From Chrysoperla carnea (Eukaryota > Arthropoda > Insecta > Neuroptera > Chrysopidae): a stretch of DNA of 64,000 nucleotides. Position 1 is the first letter of the stretch; each line of letters starts with the position of its first letter. The translations under genes were made by a program, and so were the position numbers. The notes beneath the pieces were generated by a model. That model had not been told where the DNA came from and ran no database searches. It saw nothing but the letters and a program-made list of their open reading frames with translations. The DNA lies in the NCBI RefSeq assembly GCF_905475395.1, contig NC_058340.1, positions 769,501 to 833,500 of the forward strand, in the 5' to 3' direction. Positions 34,585 through 46,100 of the stretch are shown in pieces.

Positions 34585-37500
34585 ATGGACGAAGATTGGG
34601 GTAAGTTTTTGCAATTTCATAAAAATGTTTTTATATTTAAATGATATCAAATGTTGTTTTTCAACTTCAGATTCTGAAAATTTTGAGGCAAAAAGTGTTT
34701 TGCCAAATGTGCCTGTAGTTGCTAATAAATGGGAAGGTGAAGATGAAGAAGATGAAGTTAAGGTGTGTATTGTTGGCTAAATTTTTATTCCTTCTAAGAA
34801 TATACTATTTTTTTTGAAATTTAAGCTTCATTTTTTTTCTGTAATTGGAAAATGGAAAATCATTCTAACCTATTTTTTTTTAATAAGTGTTTCGATTGCA
34901 TGATTTCATTTGTCAAAATATTTTCAATAATTTTAAAATTATTTTTTAAAAGTTAGTTGAAAATAATTTTCATTTTCTTTTCTAAAATAGTGAATTTTCA
35001 TTAAGAAACCTTTTTTTTTTTATTAATTTATATTAGTTAGACATTATGATATCGGATATCTTTAGAAATTGACATATGTTGAAATAAAGGTTGTCTCAAA
35101 ATTAACGTAAGAAATAATTTTGATAGGCAAAACAAATTTTTTCGGTAGTGTGGCCGTAAAGCCAGTTTTCTTAATATTTCAATTAAATTAAAAGTGTTAA
35201 TCTAGCTGTATTTAATTTCTCAAAAAAACAAAAAAATTTTAATGAATTGAGTAGGGAGAAATTTATAATTAAAGTGCACGTAATTAAGTCCAGGGCCAGC
35301 TTGGATCGACTAATATAAAAAACGACACAGTTTGTATATTAAGAACTTGGGTCGATTAAATATAAAAGAGACACAGTTTGGTGTATATTTTAAAAGCAGT
35401 TTTTAGGAATGCTCTTTAGGAATAAAGAATGCTCTTTAATCGGGTTGTTGAACTAATGACTCAACTATTTATTTAAAGGAGTTAACTGTCGATTTTTGGA
35501 GCAGCAAGAGAGATCGGTATACGGTTTATTACATTCTATTCGTGATGGAGTCTGAAAACTTTGTGAACAAAAGTGATGAGGGAGAAATGAAAAACTGGAA
35601 ACTAAATATCGATGGAAATGAGTCTAATTTTGATACACAAGGGTTTTTGGAGATACCCAGGTACCGAGGTATCCAGGGCGGGAAGTATACACCTTGTCTT
35701 TTGAAGCCTTACGAGAATATGTAACATATTTTTGTCGTAGCTCGTTACTCGGGAGTTTTCGAGGCTGCTGAACACGAATATTACTATGAAAAAGATCCCC
35801 CATGTACCTGGAGCCCAGGGTGGACGAAAGAGGGACGCTCAGGAACCAAATATGGGACAAGGTGTATACTGTCCACCTCGGAGACCAGGTACCTTAAGGA
35901 TCATTATATTTGAGTTTAGCGGCCCCAAAAACTCTCGAGTACCAAAATTAGACTCTTTTCCATCGATATTTAGTTTTTAATCTTTCATTTATCCCTCATC
36001 ACTTTTTGCTTACAAATTTTGTAAACCGCATCCTGATCTCCGTCTTACTACTCAATAATATATGGTATTCGTACGCTATCATGTAATTAGACTTGATTCG
36101 ACTTGAGTTTAATGAATCTGACTTTTCTTTATCGATTTCTGATCGTTGATTTTTCATGATTAATTTTGACGTATCTGCGATATTGATTTGGAAAAATTAT
36201 TTAGTTTTTTTTTTTATGAAAATGTAATTTAATTTTTGTTACATGAACTCAAAAAGCATCCAAGAATGATTTTGTGGATACTGATTTGAAAAATTTCGAC
36301 GCAAATTTAAGTTAGTTAATATTTTCAACACCGTAAACATGGGCTACTTTATCTCAAAATAATTTGGGTGTTATCTCCATCCCAAGAGATAACTTGAGTG
36401 CATAATAAAATAACAAAAATTAGTGTATTTGACACTTTCTTGGCATAAAGCACACTACTATAAGAATAATATATTTTGAGAGCAAAGATGGTTGAATGAA
36501 AATTAGTAAATTGCTTAAAAGGTATTTGTTGGGGTCCATATTTTTACTACTATGGTGTTGGTGGCGCTTCTTTAAAACCTAATAGAAATTTATTTTCGTT
36601 TCGAGATACGAATTATACAAAACACTTGATTGAACGTAAATGGGATTTGAGGATGATAATAGCCCATGTTTACTTGGTGTAACTTTACAGCAAGCATTTT
36701 TTTTTGTTTTTGAGAAGTTGAACTGAAAAAAAATGTTGTCTTTTATTATAATTTTGTAGCGTCACAAATTTATTATTTATTTTTGGTCTAATTGTTTATT
36801 AATATAGGAAAGTTGGGAAGATGAAGAAGAAGAAAAGAGAGATGTAGAAAAAGTAGAAGTTAAATCAAAACCTAAACCTAAGAAAGCGTTAGCCGATAAA
36901 ATAGCTGAAAAGGAGGTATTTTTTTTGAATTTTAAGTTTGCCACCTAATTAAAAGTTTCCTAGGCTTTCTATAAAAAATGTCTCTCTATAAAAATTTTCG
37001 TGGAGAAAAAATTTTATCAAACACGATCTTGACAGCAAGCTTATAATACAGTAAATAAGCCGAAAAATACCATTAGATGCTAAAAAGTGAACAGCTCCGA
37101 TTTCAAAAATTCTTGTTTGTACGCGTTACTTAGACCTTCAGGAACATTCAGCCGAACTAACCTCTGCATAGTAACGAAAAATGAGAAAATGAAGATAGTT
37201 TCCTCGCCCCCAAAGCCTTCCAAAAAGTAACAATGATAAAAAAAATTTTTTAAATCAAAAGTTAACCTCAGAAATTATCTCCCAAGGATTCCGAGGGCGC
37301 TGATCATGAGTTCGAGGTTAAAAAGCAACTGAAAATGGTGGCAACCCCATTAAAATCACCTCATGAAGTGACAACGATATAAAAATTTTGAAAATTTTAA
37401 CTTTCACATCGAAAATTGTCTCTCGGTTTTCGGAGTCGGTATTCATTAATTCGAGGTCAAAAGGCAGCTAAAAGTGGTTATAACCCCATAAAAACCACAC

Positions 37501-40146
37501 CTAAAAGTTACAGATTAAAAAATAGTCCTTTTTTATCATTGTCACTTCTAGGGGTGGTTTTAATGGGGTTGCAAAAATCCTCAGTTACTTTTTGACCTCA
37601 GATTCGGGATCAACGACATCAAAAAACCTTGAAAGACGATCTCCGGATGAAATTTTTAATTTAAATAAATTTTTGTCTGTCACTTCTAGGGGTAATTTTA
37701 ATACGAGTTGTACCCATCTTCAGTTACTTTTGACGACGGTTTTCTGACTTTTCTAAATTTCTATATTAAGTAATGGTTTGTTTCAAAACATTCCGTATTT
37801 ATGAATTTTTGATAACTTTTAGAGACAACGATTAGAAGAATTAGAACGTAAACAAAAGGAACGAGAAAGTGAAATGACACTAGAAGAGAAATTAGCTGAA
37901 AAATTACGACGACAAAAATTACAAGAAGAGTCTGATTTACAATTAGCAAAAGAAACATTTGGTATAAATGTTGTAAATGAATCAACTAAGTCATTAGATA
38001 GTATGAATCCACAAACACAAGAAGATTTTATTGAATACGCTGATGCGATTAGTAAAAGAGTTCAAACCTTTAACAAGAGTCCTGAATATGTTACATTTGT
38101 TGAAGATTTAATTCGAAATATTTGTGTTTCACGTAAGTAAAAATAAACCAAAAAAATTAATTAACTAGCATTCACTTTTAGTGTTTCACCTCAGAATAAG
38201 CTGAGAAACCTTTATTTTTTGATAGTACAAATGTTGTCACATATGGTCACGTGTGCGTTTCCTTAGATATTCAAGGTCAAAGGTCGCGAAAAACAATTTT
38301 TTTGTGAATATTTCGTTCCTTTTGCCTTCAATCGTATTAACATTTATTATAAAAGTTGTAGAGCAATATTTATGAATGTAAGATATTTAATAATTATTTA
38401 AGTAGTATCTTATATATATTATTATTGTAGCAAGTTTTTTTCTGCCCTGCCGTTATCTTCTTTATTCCTTTATCAAATTTCATGTACCGCTTTAGGAAAA
38501 AACACGCTAGGCAAATAATGTTTTTAAAGATGCTCTTCTAATATTAATTTAAGGAATATTAATATTTTTTAATTTTTTTTTCCACCACTTTCCTACGAAA
38601 TTTGTTGTTTTTAGGGGGTAAGGATCAGGCTAGTTAAATAATTATTTAAGTTTTATTTAATCGAAAATTGATTATTCATTAAATACTACTTAATTAATTA
38701 TTTTATAACTTATATTCATAATTATTGACCCAGCATTGAAGTACGTTAAGCTGAGCGCTCCATATTCTACGGCCTCTATTACAAAAACGGTTCAACGTAC
38801 AAAAAAAAGTTTCGGCCAAAATGTGTAGAAAATTTTATCCTCTACAACTTTTACAATAAATGTTAATACGATTGAAGGCAAAAGAAACGAAATATTCCTT
38901 CCGAGGATAGACCATTTTTATTTCTTTGATGTTGGTATCCTTGATATTGAGTTTTATATTTATTTGTTGTTTATTTTAATTTTATGTTGTTACAGTTAGT
39001 TCGACAGATTTAAAGAAATTAAAAACAACAATAGATACTATATTCCAAGAAAAACAAAAGGTAGAAAAAGGTGAAAAATCAAAAAAGAACAAAGGAAAAG
39101 GAAAAGCTAAATTAAAAATTGAAGGAGACAATGTGAGTACCTTCTCCTATATTTATTATTTATTTAAAACTTTGATTTGTTTATTTAATGAGATGACTTT
39201 TATGTGCGTAATGAATTTTAAAAAATTTAGAGAAAATAGTAGTAGTTTGTTCTAGAAGATTACTCTCTAGAAAAACATATATTTTGGAAGAATTTTAATA
39301 TTTAGGGGGAGGATTTTATAGGAAGAATTGTAACGTGAACATTATGTTTAAAATATTGATTCTAATTTTACACGAACCCTTTAGTTTTAAATGAAGCATG
39401 TAGAATTGTTTACCAGCCAGAACAATATCGAGAAAACTTCTACAATCCCTCCTAATAAATTCAGTTAGTGTACTTTGTATTTTTAACCTTCGAACCAAAA
39501 AAGGGTCTTGTTTGGTCGCTATGTTTGTGTGTCTGTCTGTCTGTGGCATTGTAGCGCCTAAACGGGTGAACCAATTTTTTTTTCATTTGAAAGGTAATTT
39601 AATGGAGGATGTTCTTAGTTATGTTTCAAGTAGGAGTTTAGGGTTCTGTACTCGAAACAACTAAAAAATAGGCGATGATCTTCAAAATAGGTTCAATTAG
39701 TATAGTCATCTGGTAGTTTTACATGGATGGAAAGTTTTCCCCGAGAGTTTTGAAAATGAGTGATTTTATAGATTTTGAGGAACTCTTTTCGAATTTTCAC
39801 ATTGCTACATTTTCGTGCAAATGACTTGAAATTTTTTCATTTTCAAAGTTTTTTATAGTACTTTAAAAAGTTTACAAATCACTTTTTTTTTTAAAAATGT
39901 CCAATTTTTGAGTTATTTAACGTTAAATACTCCGAATTTAAATCGTCAATAACTCGGAAATTATTGACTTTTCGAAATATACTTAAAGAACACTTCTTGC
40001 TTAGATTTTATCACTCTATCGATTAAATATATATTAATTATACCAACTGGTCTTTTTCTAATAAATTTAATTTGTTTGTTTTGTTTCAGTCGCATCTTAA
40101 TGAGTATTCAGTGTATCAAGATTATGATTATGATGACTTTATGTAG
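34585..40146 (+). CDS. eIF3j: eukaryotic translation initiation factor 3 subunit J
   Basis: Six exons join in phase: 34585-34600, 34671-34762, 36808-36915, 37823-38132, 38996-39132 and 40090-40146 (stop TAG). They give 239 residues, close to the usual insect length. The protein starts MDEDWDSENFEAKS. An acidic part follows (ANKWEGEDEEDEVK, then ESWEDEEEE), then a lysine-rich segment with KALADKIAEKE. A charged helix comes next (residues about 73-100, RLEELERKQKERESEMTLEE). The C-terminal half has LQLAKETFGIN and FIEYADAISKRVQTF, and a lysine-rich segment with KSKKNKGKGKAK. It ends in an acidic, tyrosine-rich tail (YQDYDYDDFM). eIF3j is the loosely bound subunit that helps eIF3 attach to the 40S ribosome near the mRNA channel. 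Introns 2, 3 and 4 contain repeats. The first exon encodes only five complete codons. Confidence 0.95.
35308..35395 (+). repeat. short direct repeat, 45-bp spacing
   Basis: tcgactaatataaaaaacga with cacagtttgtatatt is followed by tcgattaaatataaaagaga with cacagtttggtgtatatt. It lies in the second eIF3j intron and is non-coding. Confidence 0.65.
35484..36055. mobile_element. foldback element related to 4100-4608
   Basis: It starts aactgtcgatttttggagca, like the element at 4100. Its outer segments are mutually complementary (left ttgtgaacaaaagtgatgag with aaactaaatatcgatggaaa; right tccatcgatatttagttttt with ctcatcactttttgcttaca). It lies in eIF3j intron 2. Small open frames in it follow the palindrome and are not genes. 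Confidence 0.7.
37230..37735. repeat. cluster of about 140-bp units in direct and inverted order
   Basis: Two left units share gaggttaaaaagcaactgaa or gaggtcaaaaggcagctaaa, followed by aaccccat and an aaccac or aatcac word. Two right units carry the inverse (ggtggttttaatggggttgc, tcagttactttttgacctca; later ggggtaattttaatacgag, tcagttacttttgac). The block lies in eIF3j intron 3 and could form a large hairpin. Confidence 0.65.
38306..38897. repeat. inverted repeat, arms about 58 bp, in eIF3j intron
   Basis: The left arm 38306-38363 (with ttttgccttcaatcgtatta) pairs with the right arm 38840-38897 (with taatacgattgaaggcaaaa), with three mismatches. The intervening 476 bases are AT-rich and non-coding. 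Confidence 0.8.
39530..39700 (+). repeat. dispersed repeat fragment
   Basis: Shares gcattgtagcgcctaaacgg, gtgaaccaattttt, catttgaaaggtaatt and gttcttagttatgtttc with the copy at about 42395-42620, and partly with 6345-6620. Confidence 0.6.
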
Positions 40147-40199
40147 CACAATATACTAATACGATTACGATTAACGATTACAATCAATTTAGTTATTTT

Positions 40200-41930
40200 T
40201 TCTTTTTTTAATATATAATAAACAATATATATATATAAAACACAAATATTATTATTATTATTATTTTAAATAATTAATTATTAATTATAAATATATGAAT
40301 TCTATATTAATTAATTAATACATATTAATAAAAACCATCAACGAACATTTTTAAAGAAGCATTTAAACAACAACAGTAACGTAATCTTTATAAAAAGGTT
40401 GTTGTTATTTTTAATGTGCCGCCATTTTGTCATAAAATGTGCCACCATTTTTTTTTCTTTTTTACGAAACATCAAAATGGTAGCACAATAACAAATAGAA
40501 TCCAAAATGAAAAAGTCTATATTTAAAAGAATTGTTTAGTAACACACAAACAGATAAGATCAGGGCCCGATCAAGGAGGGGTGAGCCGGGCGATCGCCCC
40601 ACAGTGGAGTATTTATACCAAATTTCCGGATAAGTCAGAAAACTCAACTCTTTTGTTTTGCATTGAAAGTTGTTTTTTGGTGTAGTTAGATAACCACTCC
40701 ATCACAAACAGGTCACTTGAGTTACCTTAACCCTGTCCCCCGTCTGTTTTGTAAGCCCCCAAAATACCTGTTCTTACGGATGCATTTTCTTATTGTTGCT
40801 CTTCATTTACCGTGTCATTCAATTTACGTTTACTGTGATTGTTAGAGCAATTAAGTCAGGATTTTTTTTTATATTGAAGACGAAGGTTTGTGCTTTATTT
40901 ATTATTAGTATTTAATGTTAATGTTTTCTTTTAATATAATTAAATATTACTGATTTATATTTGCTGTTAAAAAGGTAACTTTTTTTATTAAATTTATCAA
41001 AGTCAAAGCTTTTTGTTATGTGTCCCTTTTTGCCCAGTAAAATTTTTTTGTAACAGGGCAACATTTAAGTATTCTATAACATCTACGTGATTTATAATGG
41101 TGGAGTGGTGGAGGAACCCTGTTCTAGTGGCTTAAATTGAACATGAAAAATGCTAAAATAATTTTTTGAGAGAGGTTGTTGATTTGAGTAATAAGAATAA
41201 GGGTTTAGGCGTAAAATGAAAATGGGGTAAAATATTGAGTTATTTTTGATGACAGGCAAACCTTAATGAGATTAGATTGTAAAATTTCTTGAAAGAGATT
41301 TTGATGACAGATATAAAGGAGGTTGAATTGAATGATGATGTTTTCAAAATAAAACTAAAATAGTGTAAATAATTTTTTGTCATTTATATTTACAAGAAAA
41401 AAAATAAATTAACATTTCCAAAAAAACAGTAAGTAATTTCTAAAATAAAACCCGTCTACTTTAGATATTTTATAGCTGTAACAGTTATTATTCTCTGCTG
41501 AATCCCGTGGTGTCCAGTGTCTTCTTTTTTATGTACAATTTTATTTGCATAATGTTTTAGCAATACATAAACAAAGTTCACGTCAACTATCTTATTACAA
41601 TAATTTTAATAAGAAATAAGTTTCCTCATCGTAATCAGGTATATTAAAAGCTCGAGTTACTTCTAAGGTTGGTTCAGTTCTCGCACGACCCAGTCGATGC
41701 CATCTTAGCTTGTTCCCGTTGTCTGATTTAAATGTTGTAAAAAACGTGAATACATTTGTGAGAACAATCCTTGATTTTGCTAATGAAAAAATCGTTCCTT
41801 ACTTTGAATTAGTAATTAATTATTGAGTTTTTTCCGCCTCAGGTTTTTTCAATTTTTTATGAGACAACACGACATTGCAAATATGTAAACACATTGACCA
41901 ATTTGACAGCTCGAACGTAATAGCGTAGGC
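40200..41930. other. intergenic between eIF3j and ARMC5 3' ends
   Basis: A candidate polyadenylation hexamer (aataaa near 40217) follows eIF3j. The segment at 40600-40633 repeats that at 1762-1795. No further gene is recognised. Confidence 0.4.
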
Positions 41931-42290
41931 GCTGAGTGCCTACAATTTTCTCATATATAATTATGTGGAATATTCTTTCGCTAAGGGCTCGCTTTCGATT
42001 TATAAACTAATAGCGGGCCGGAAAAATGATAAAACTTAATACTTACAATCGAGCAAGCTTCGTTGCTATTGCAGAAAACGTATTTTTATGTGCATAAAAT
42101 TAAAATATAGACTCATACCTTTAAAATGAGTACCTTAAAGTATCAAAATATTTAATGACCAATCTACGCACGTTTAAAACCAAGCGCTGCGCGCCGACCT
42201 TAAACTTATCATTTTTGTTAACAATTTTAACCATATCTCCGGTTCTATTGGTCGTATCAAAACGAATAAAAGAAGTAGTGGAGCTCCTGG
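41930..42290. repeat. dispersed repeat, inverted partner of 14293-14600
   Basis: It begins tagcgtaggcgctgagtgcc, close to the start of the MITE at 57180. From 41985 it then matches the reverse complement of 14293-14600 (agcgggccggaaaaatgata, ttaaaatatagactcatacc, ctattggtcgtatcaaaacg). Confidence 0.65.
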
Positions 42291-42389
42291 AGTATTAAAA
42301 ACATTTATGAAAAAGTTTACCTATTAAAAAATTGTTCTTTCGATTTTTAACCCCCGAAGAAGCGTATTATAAGTTTGACCGCTATGCAT

Positions 42390-42625
42390 GGCTTTCTGTG
42401 GCATCGTAGCTACTAAACGGATGAACCGATTTTGAATTTTTTTTGTTTGAAAGGTAATTTGACGGAGAATGTTCTTAGTTATGTTTCCAGTACGAGTTTA
42501 GGATTCTCTTACCCGAACAACTAAAAAAGAGGCGATGATATTCAAAATCGGTTCAGTTTGGAGAGAGCTATAAGGAACAAAGGTAATTTAATGGAGAGTG
42601 TTCTTAGCTATATTTCAAGAGCGAA
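42390..42625 (+). repeat. dispersed repeat fragment
   Basis: Shares ggcatcgtagctactaaacg, gatgaaccgattttg, tttgaaaggtaatttgac and gttcttagttatgtttcc with the copy at 39530. A second short piece follows at 42575-42625. Confidence 0.6.
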
Positions 42626-43152
42626 ATTAGGTTACTACCCGTCAGCAATGAGAGTACCTTTACCTCTAAAACACCAGTACTCGCAGTAGTAAAATGGCGG
42701 TGATTTATGACGTCATAAATTCCCCTACAGTACTGTGAAAGTATATTGGAGTCTATAACGGAACGAATATCTCTCCAGTAAGAGTACTCCATAGTGCTCA
42801 CAGAGTGTAACGGAACGACCCAAAATAATTCAATTTAATTCCAAATTCTCTGTAAATAAATATACTTTAGTGATATTATCTTCCTTTAATCAATTTTTTT
42901 TTCGATCCATTTAAAATTCTAACTAGATATTTTTGCAGACAACATTTCGTCGGAATCTACCTTTACAATAGCCACATTATCTGGATTTTTGCTAAAATCA
43001 CAAACTGTAATTAATTCAATTTCAATTAAATCGAAATCATTTCAAAAAAATGTATTTTCAATAATATTTACAATATTTTCGCATTGATCTCAAGCAAGTT
43101 ATAATTTATGGTACAATTTATATAAATTAGACTATTCTGTAATATTTACAAA

Positions 43153-46100
43153 TCAATCAATCTTAATATTTAAATATCGATCTAATAATTTTTGACAATC
43201 TTCGATTAAACTTTCGCCATATCCATCGTTAATAATATCTTTAAATACATTCACACGTGATTTTTCCGTTAAACCAACTAAGCCATAAGCAATACATTCA
43301 ACACGTAAATAATTTGTATGCGATTCTAACGAATATTTATACAATTGGGCAACATTACACGAACACATACGATATTTTAAAATCGCACGCGATAATGTAT
43401 CAGTTAGATCATCGATTAAAAATCGATCCGCTAATATTAATACTTCAAATGCTACACTTGAATTCACACACAATGGAAAACTATCATTATCCGCTTCTTT
43501 ATTATCTTGATAATGTTTTAATAACGTTAATAAATATCGAAAACCATTAGCGGTTACATTACTTAATCGTATTACGGATTGATTTGATTCCATAAATGCA
43601 CCAGTTAGTAGAACTTTAAAGAAATCGGATTGTTCAATTAATAAATTACGATTAGCGTGTACTTGGCTCTCATCATCTAATTCGAATGTGATTACTGCTG
43701 TGTTGTCGTTCGATGAGACCGTTTGTTCAGTGGCGGTAGTACAGTCGATATCGTTTATCGATAATATGAGATCGTCTGTTTTTTTTGGATCCTTAATATT
43801 TAATGCAATCGCTAAAAAACCTAATGCATTTACAGCATAATCCCACCAATCGTCAATTTTGATGTTTGATACAGCTAATAATAGGATTTGTAAGCCTCGG
43901 CAATGGTCAAATAATGAACGTATTAGACTTTTTGATCTGTAAACAAATATATTTATATAAATTAGTTAGAACAAGTAGAAACAGACCTGCACAGTCATTT
44001 CAAAACGGCTGTGAATTTTTATAATTGCGGATTTCTCTATCGTGGCATTCGGGAATTAAAACTGAGGAAAATATTCAAAGAAGAAAATAATAAATAAGTT
44101 GCATTAATTTTTGTAGCTAAAAATTGACATACAGAGTGGTTTTTAAGTTGCCAACATGCTAAGGGGATGTTAAGTTTGAAAAAATTAGCATCCGAAATAC
44201 CTTAAGATGATAAAATAAATAAATAATGTTGTTACTTACTGAACTAAATATGGTATTGATATAATAAGTTTCTGTTGTTTGTCCAGTTCGCCTTTTAACA
44301 ACTGATGTGCTATTTGCCCTTTCACATAACCACTTTCTATTGTTCGAGTTAATTTCTCCATAACATTATAATTAATAAAGTTCTTGATTTCCATACATTG
44401 TTTACAATTGATACCATGTAATGGATTACGTAATAAATTATGTAATCTTAATATTAATTTATTATTTAATAGATTTATAAGAAAATCTCCTTGGCTGAAA
44501 ACAATAAAGAGACAATTCATATAAACCATAGTCAGACCCGTGCGCAGGAATTATCCAAGGGAGGGATTCAAATTTTGCTCGCCAAAGGTCATTAAGACCA
44601 TTAAGTCAATAAAAACAATAAATTCTTTTTTCGAGAAAGAGAATATTTAATTGGGTCAAAATGTGATTGACCTCTACACCGCGATGAGCGAGGACTAAAT
44701 CGAGGTATGTTTTAAGACGACGCAAGGTTGAAAGCAACATTCGTTCGTCGCTGTTTTCACAAGGCCATTAAGTCAATAAAAACAAGAAATTCTTTTTTCG
44801 AGAAAGAGAATATTTAATTGGGTCAAAATGTGATTGACCTCTACACCGCGATGAGCGAGGACTAAATCGAGGTATGTTTTAAGACGACGCAAGGTTGAAA
44901 GCAACATTCGTTCGTCCACAAAATTGCCAGAACGGGAAGCATTTGGTGGATATTCGGAAACGCATGTTTGTGGCAAATATCGAGTGCTTCGGGTGAAATT
45001 TTGGCACACTCTCCGGCAATTCGTTGTTGCCAAAGTTGAACTTCGTTGACCCATATATCACGGGAATCATCTATATATAACTTTGCCAAGATCCAGGTTT
45101 TCTGTTTGAAGTACTCGACTCAAAGATAAAGTCAAAGAATGTACCGAGCTTAAAATATGAATGGATATCTGATTCGTCAGTAGAACTGTGTCTCATAAAT
45201 GGGTGCATTTACAGGGTATATTGATAATTCAAAATTTATGGGGACAGATTCTCCATGGAAGGGGTTTTCACCCCCAAACCCCTTCGTGCACACGGGCCTG
45301 ACCATCGTACATCCCCCGTGCCCCTTCTAGCTACGCCCATTTTGAATTCAAATTATTATTACATACATACCTTGCTATCCGTAATAATATACTGGCTGCT
45401 CTAGTAATCGGTTGCTTACTTAATTCCATGTAACGCAGTAATACTTGAACGGTATCAATATTCCCAAATGTTGGATCTAAATCGTCCATGTATGAGACAC
45501 GTGAAAGTAATACTAATAACCAAGTTATTGTTCGTGTTTCCCCAGTTTTTGGTTCCATTTCTTCTTCTAATGCATTCTCTAGAAAATCAAATGAAACGAA
45601 GAATTAATTATAGCTCCGATTTTGAAGACCATTGCCTATTTTTTAATTGTTTCTTGTACGGAACCCTAAACTCACTCTTGAAACATAACTAAAAACACTC
45701 TCTATTAATATAAGGATGAATTTTTGTTGACTTCGAGTTGAGACATAGTTAATGAAATAAATACCACGATACTCGAAATAAAAGCGTATTATTTATTTCG
45801 AGTATCGTGGTATTTATTTCAATAACTATACTCTCTATACAATACATCAATAAAAATACTCTTAAGGCATTTAAATTCGTGCAATCAATTACATTTACAG
45901 TTGGATACAACAGTTTAATAAGAAAATGTATAAAAACTTACCTAACTCATTATCGCCCATTTCATAATGTACAAAATCTTCATTTTCAAAATTAACAAAA
46001 TTATGATCCCAATTTGCTTTATCATCTGCATCATCATCATCTGATTCTGAATCACTACATACAGGTGAATAACGAATTGAATCATCTGAATTAGAGTCCT

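Noticed and set aside
45754-45820. microRNA precursor
   Set aside because: The stem is perfectly paired and very AT-rich with no bulges. Such a hairpin is more like a small palindromic repeat, and nothing shows processing.
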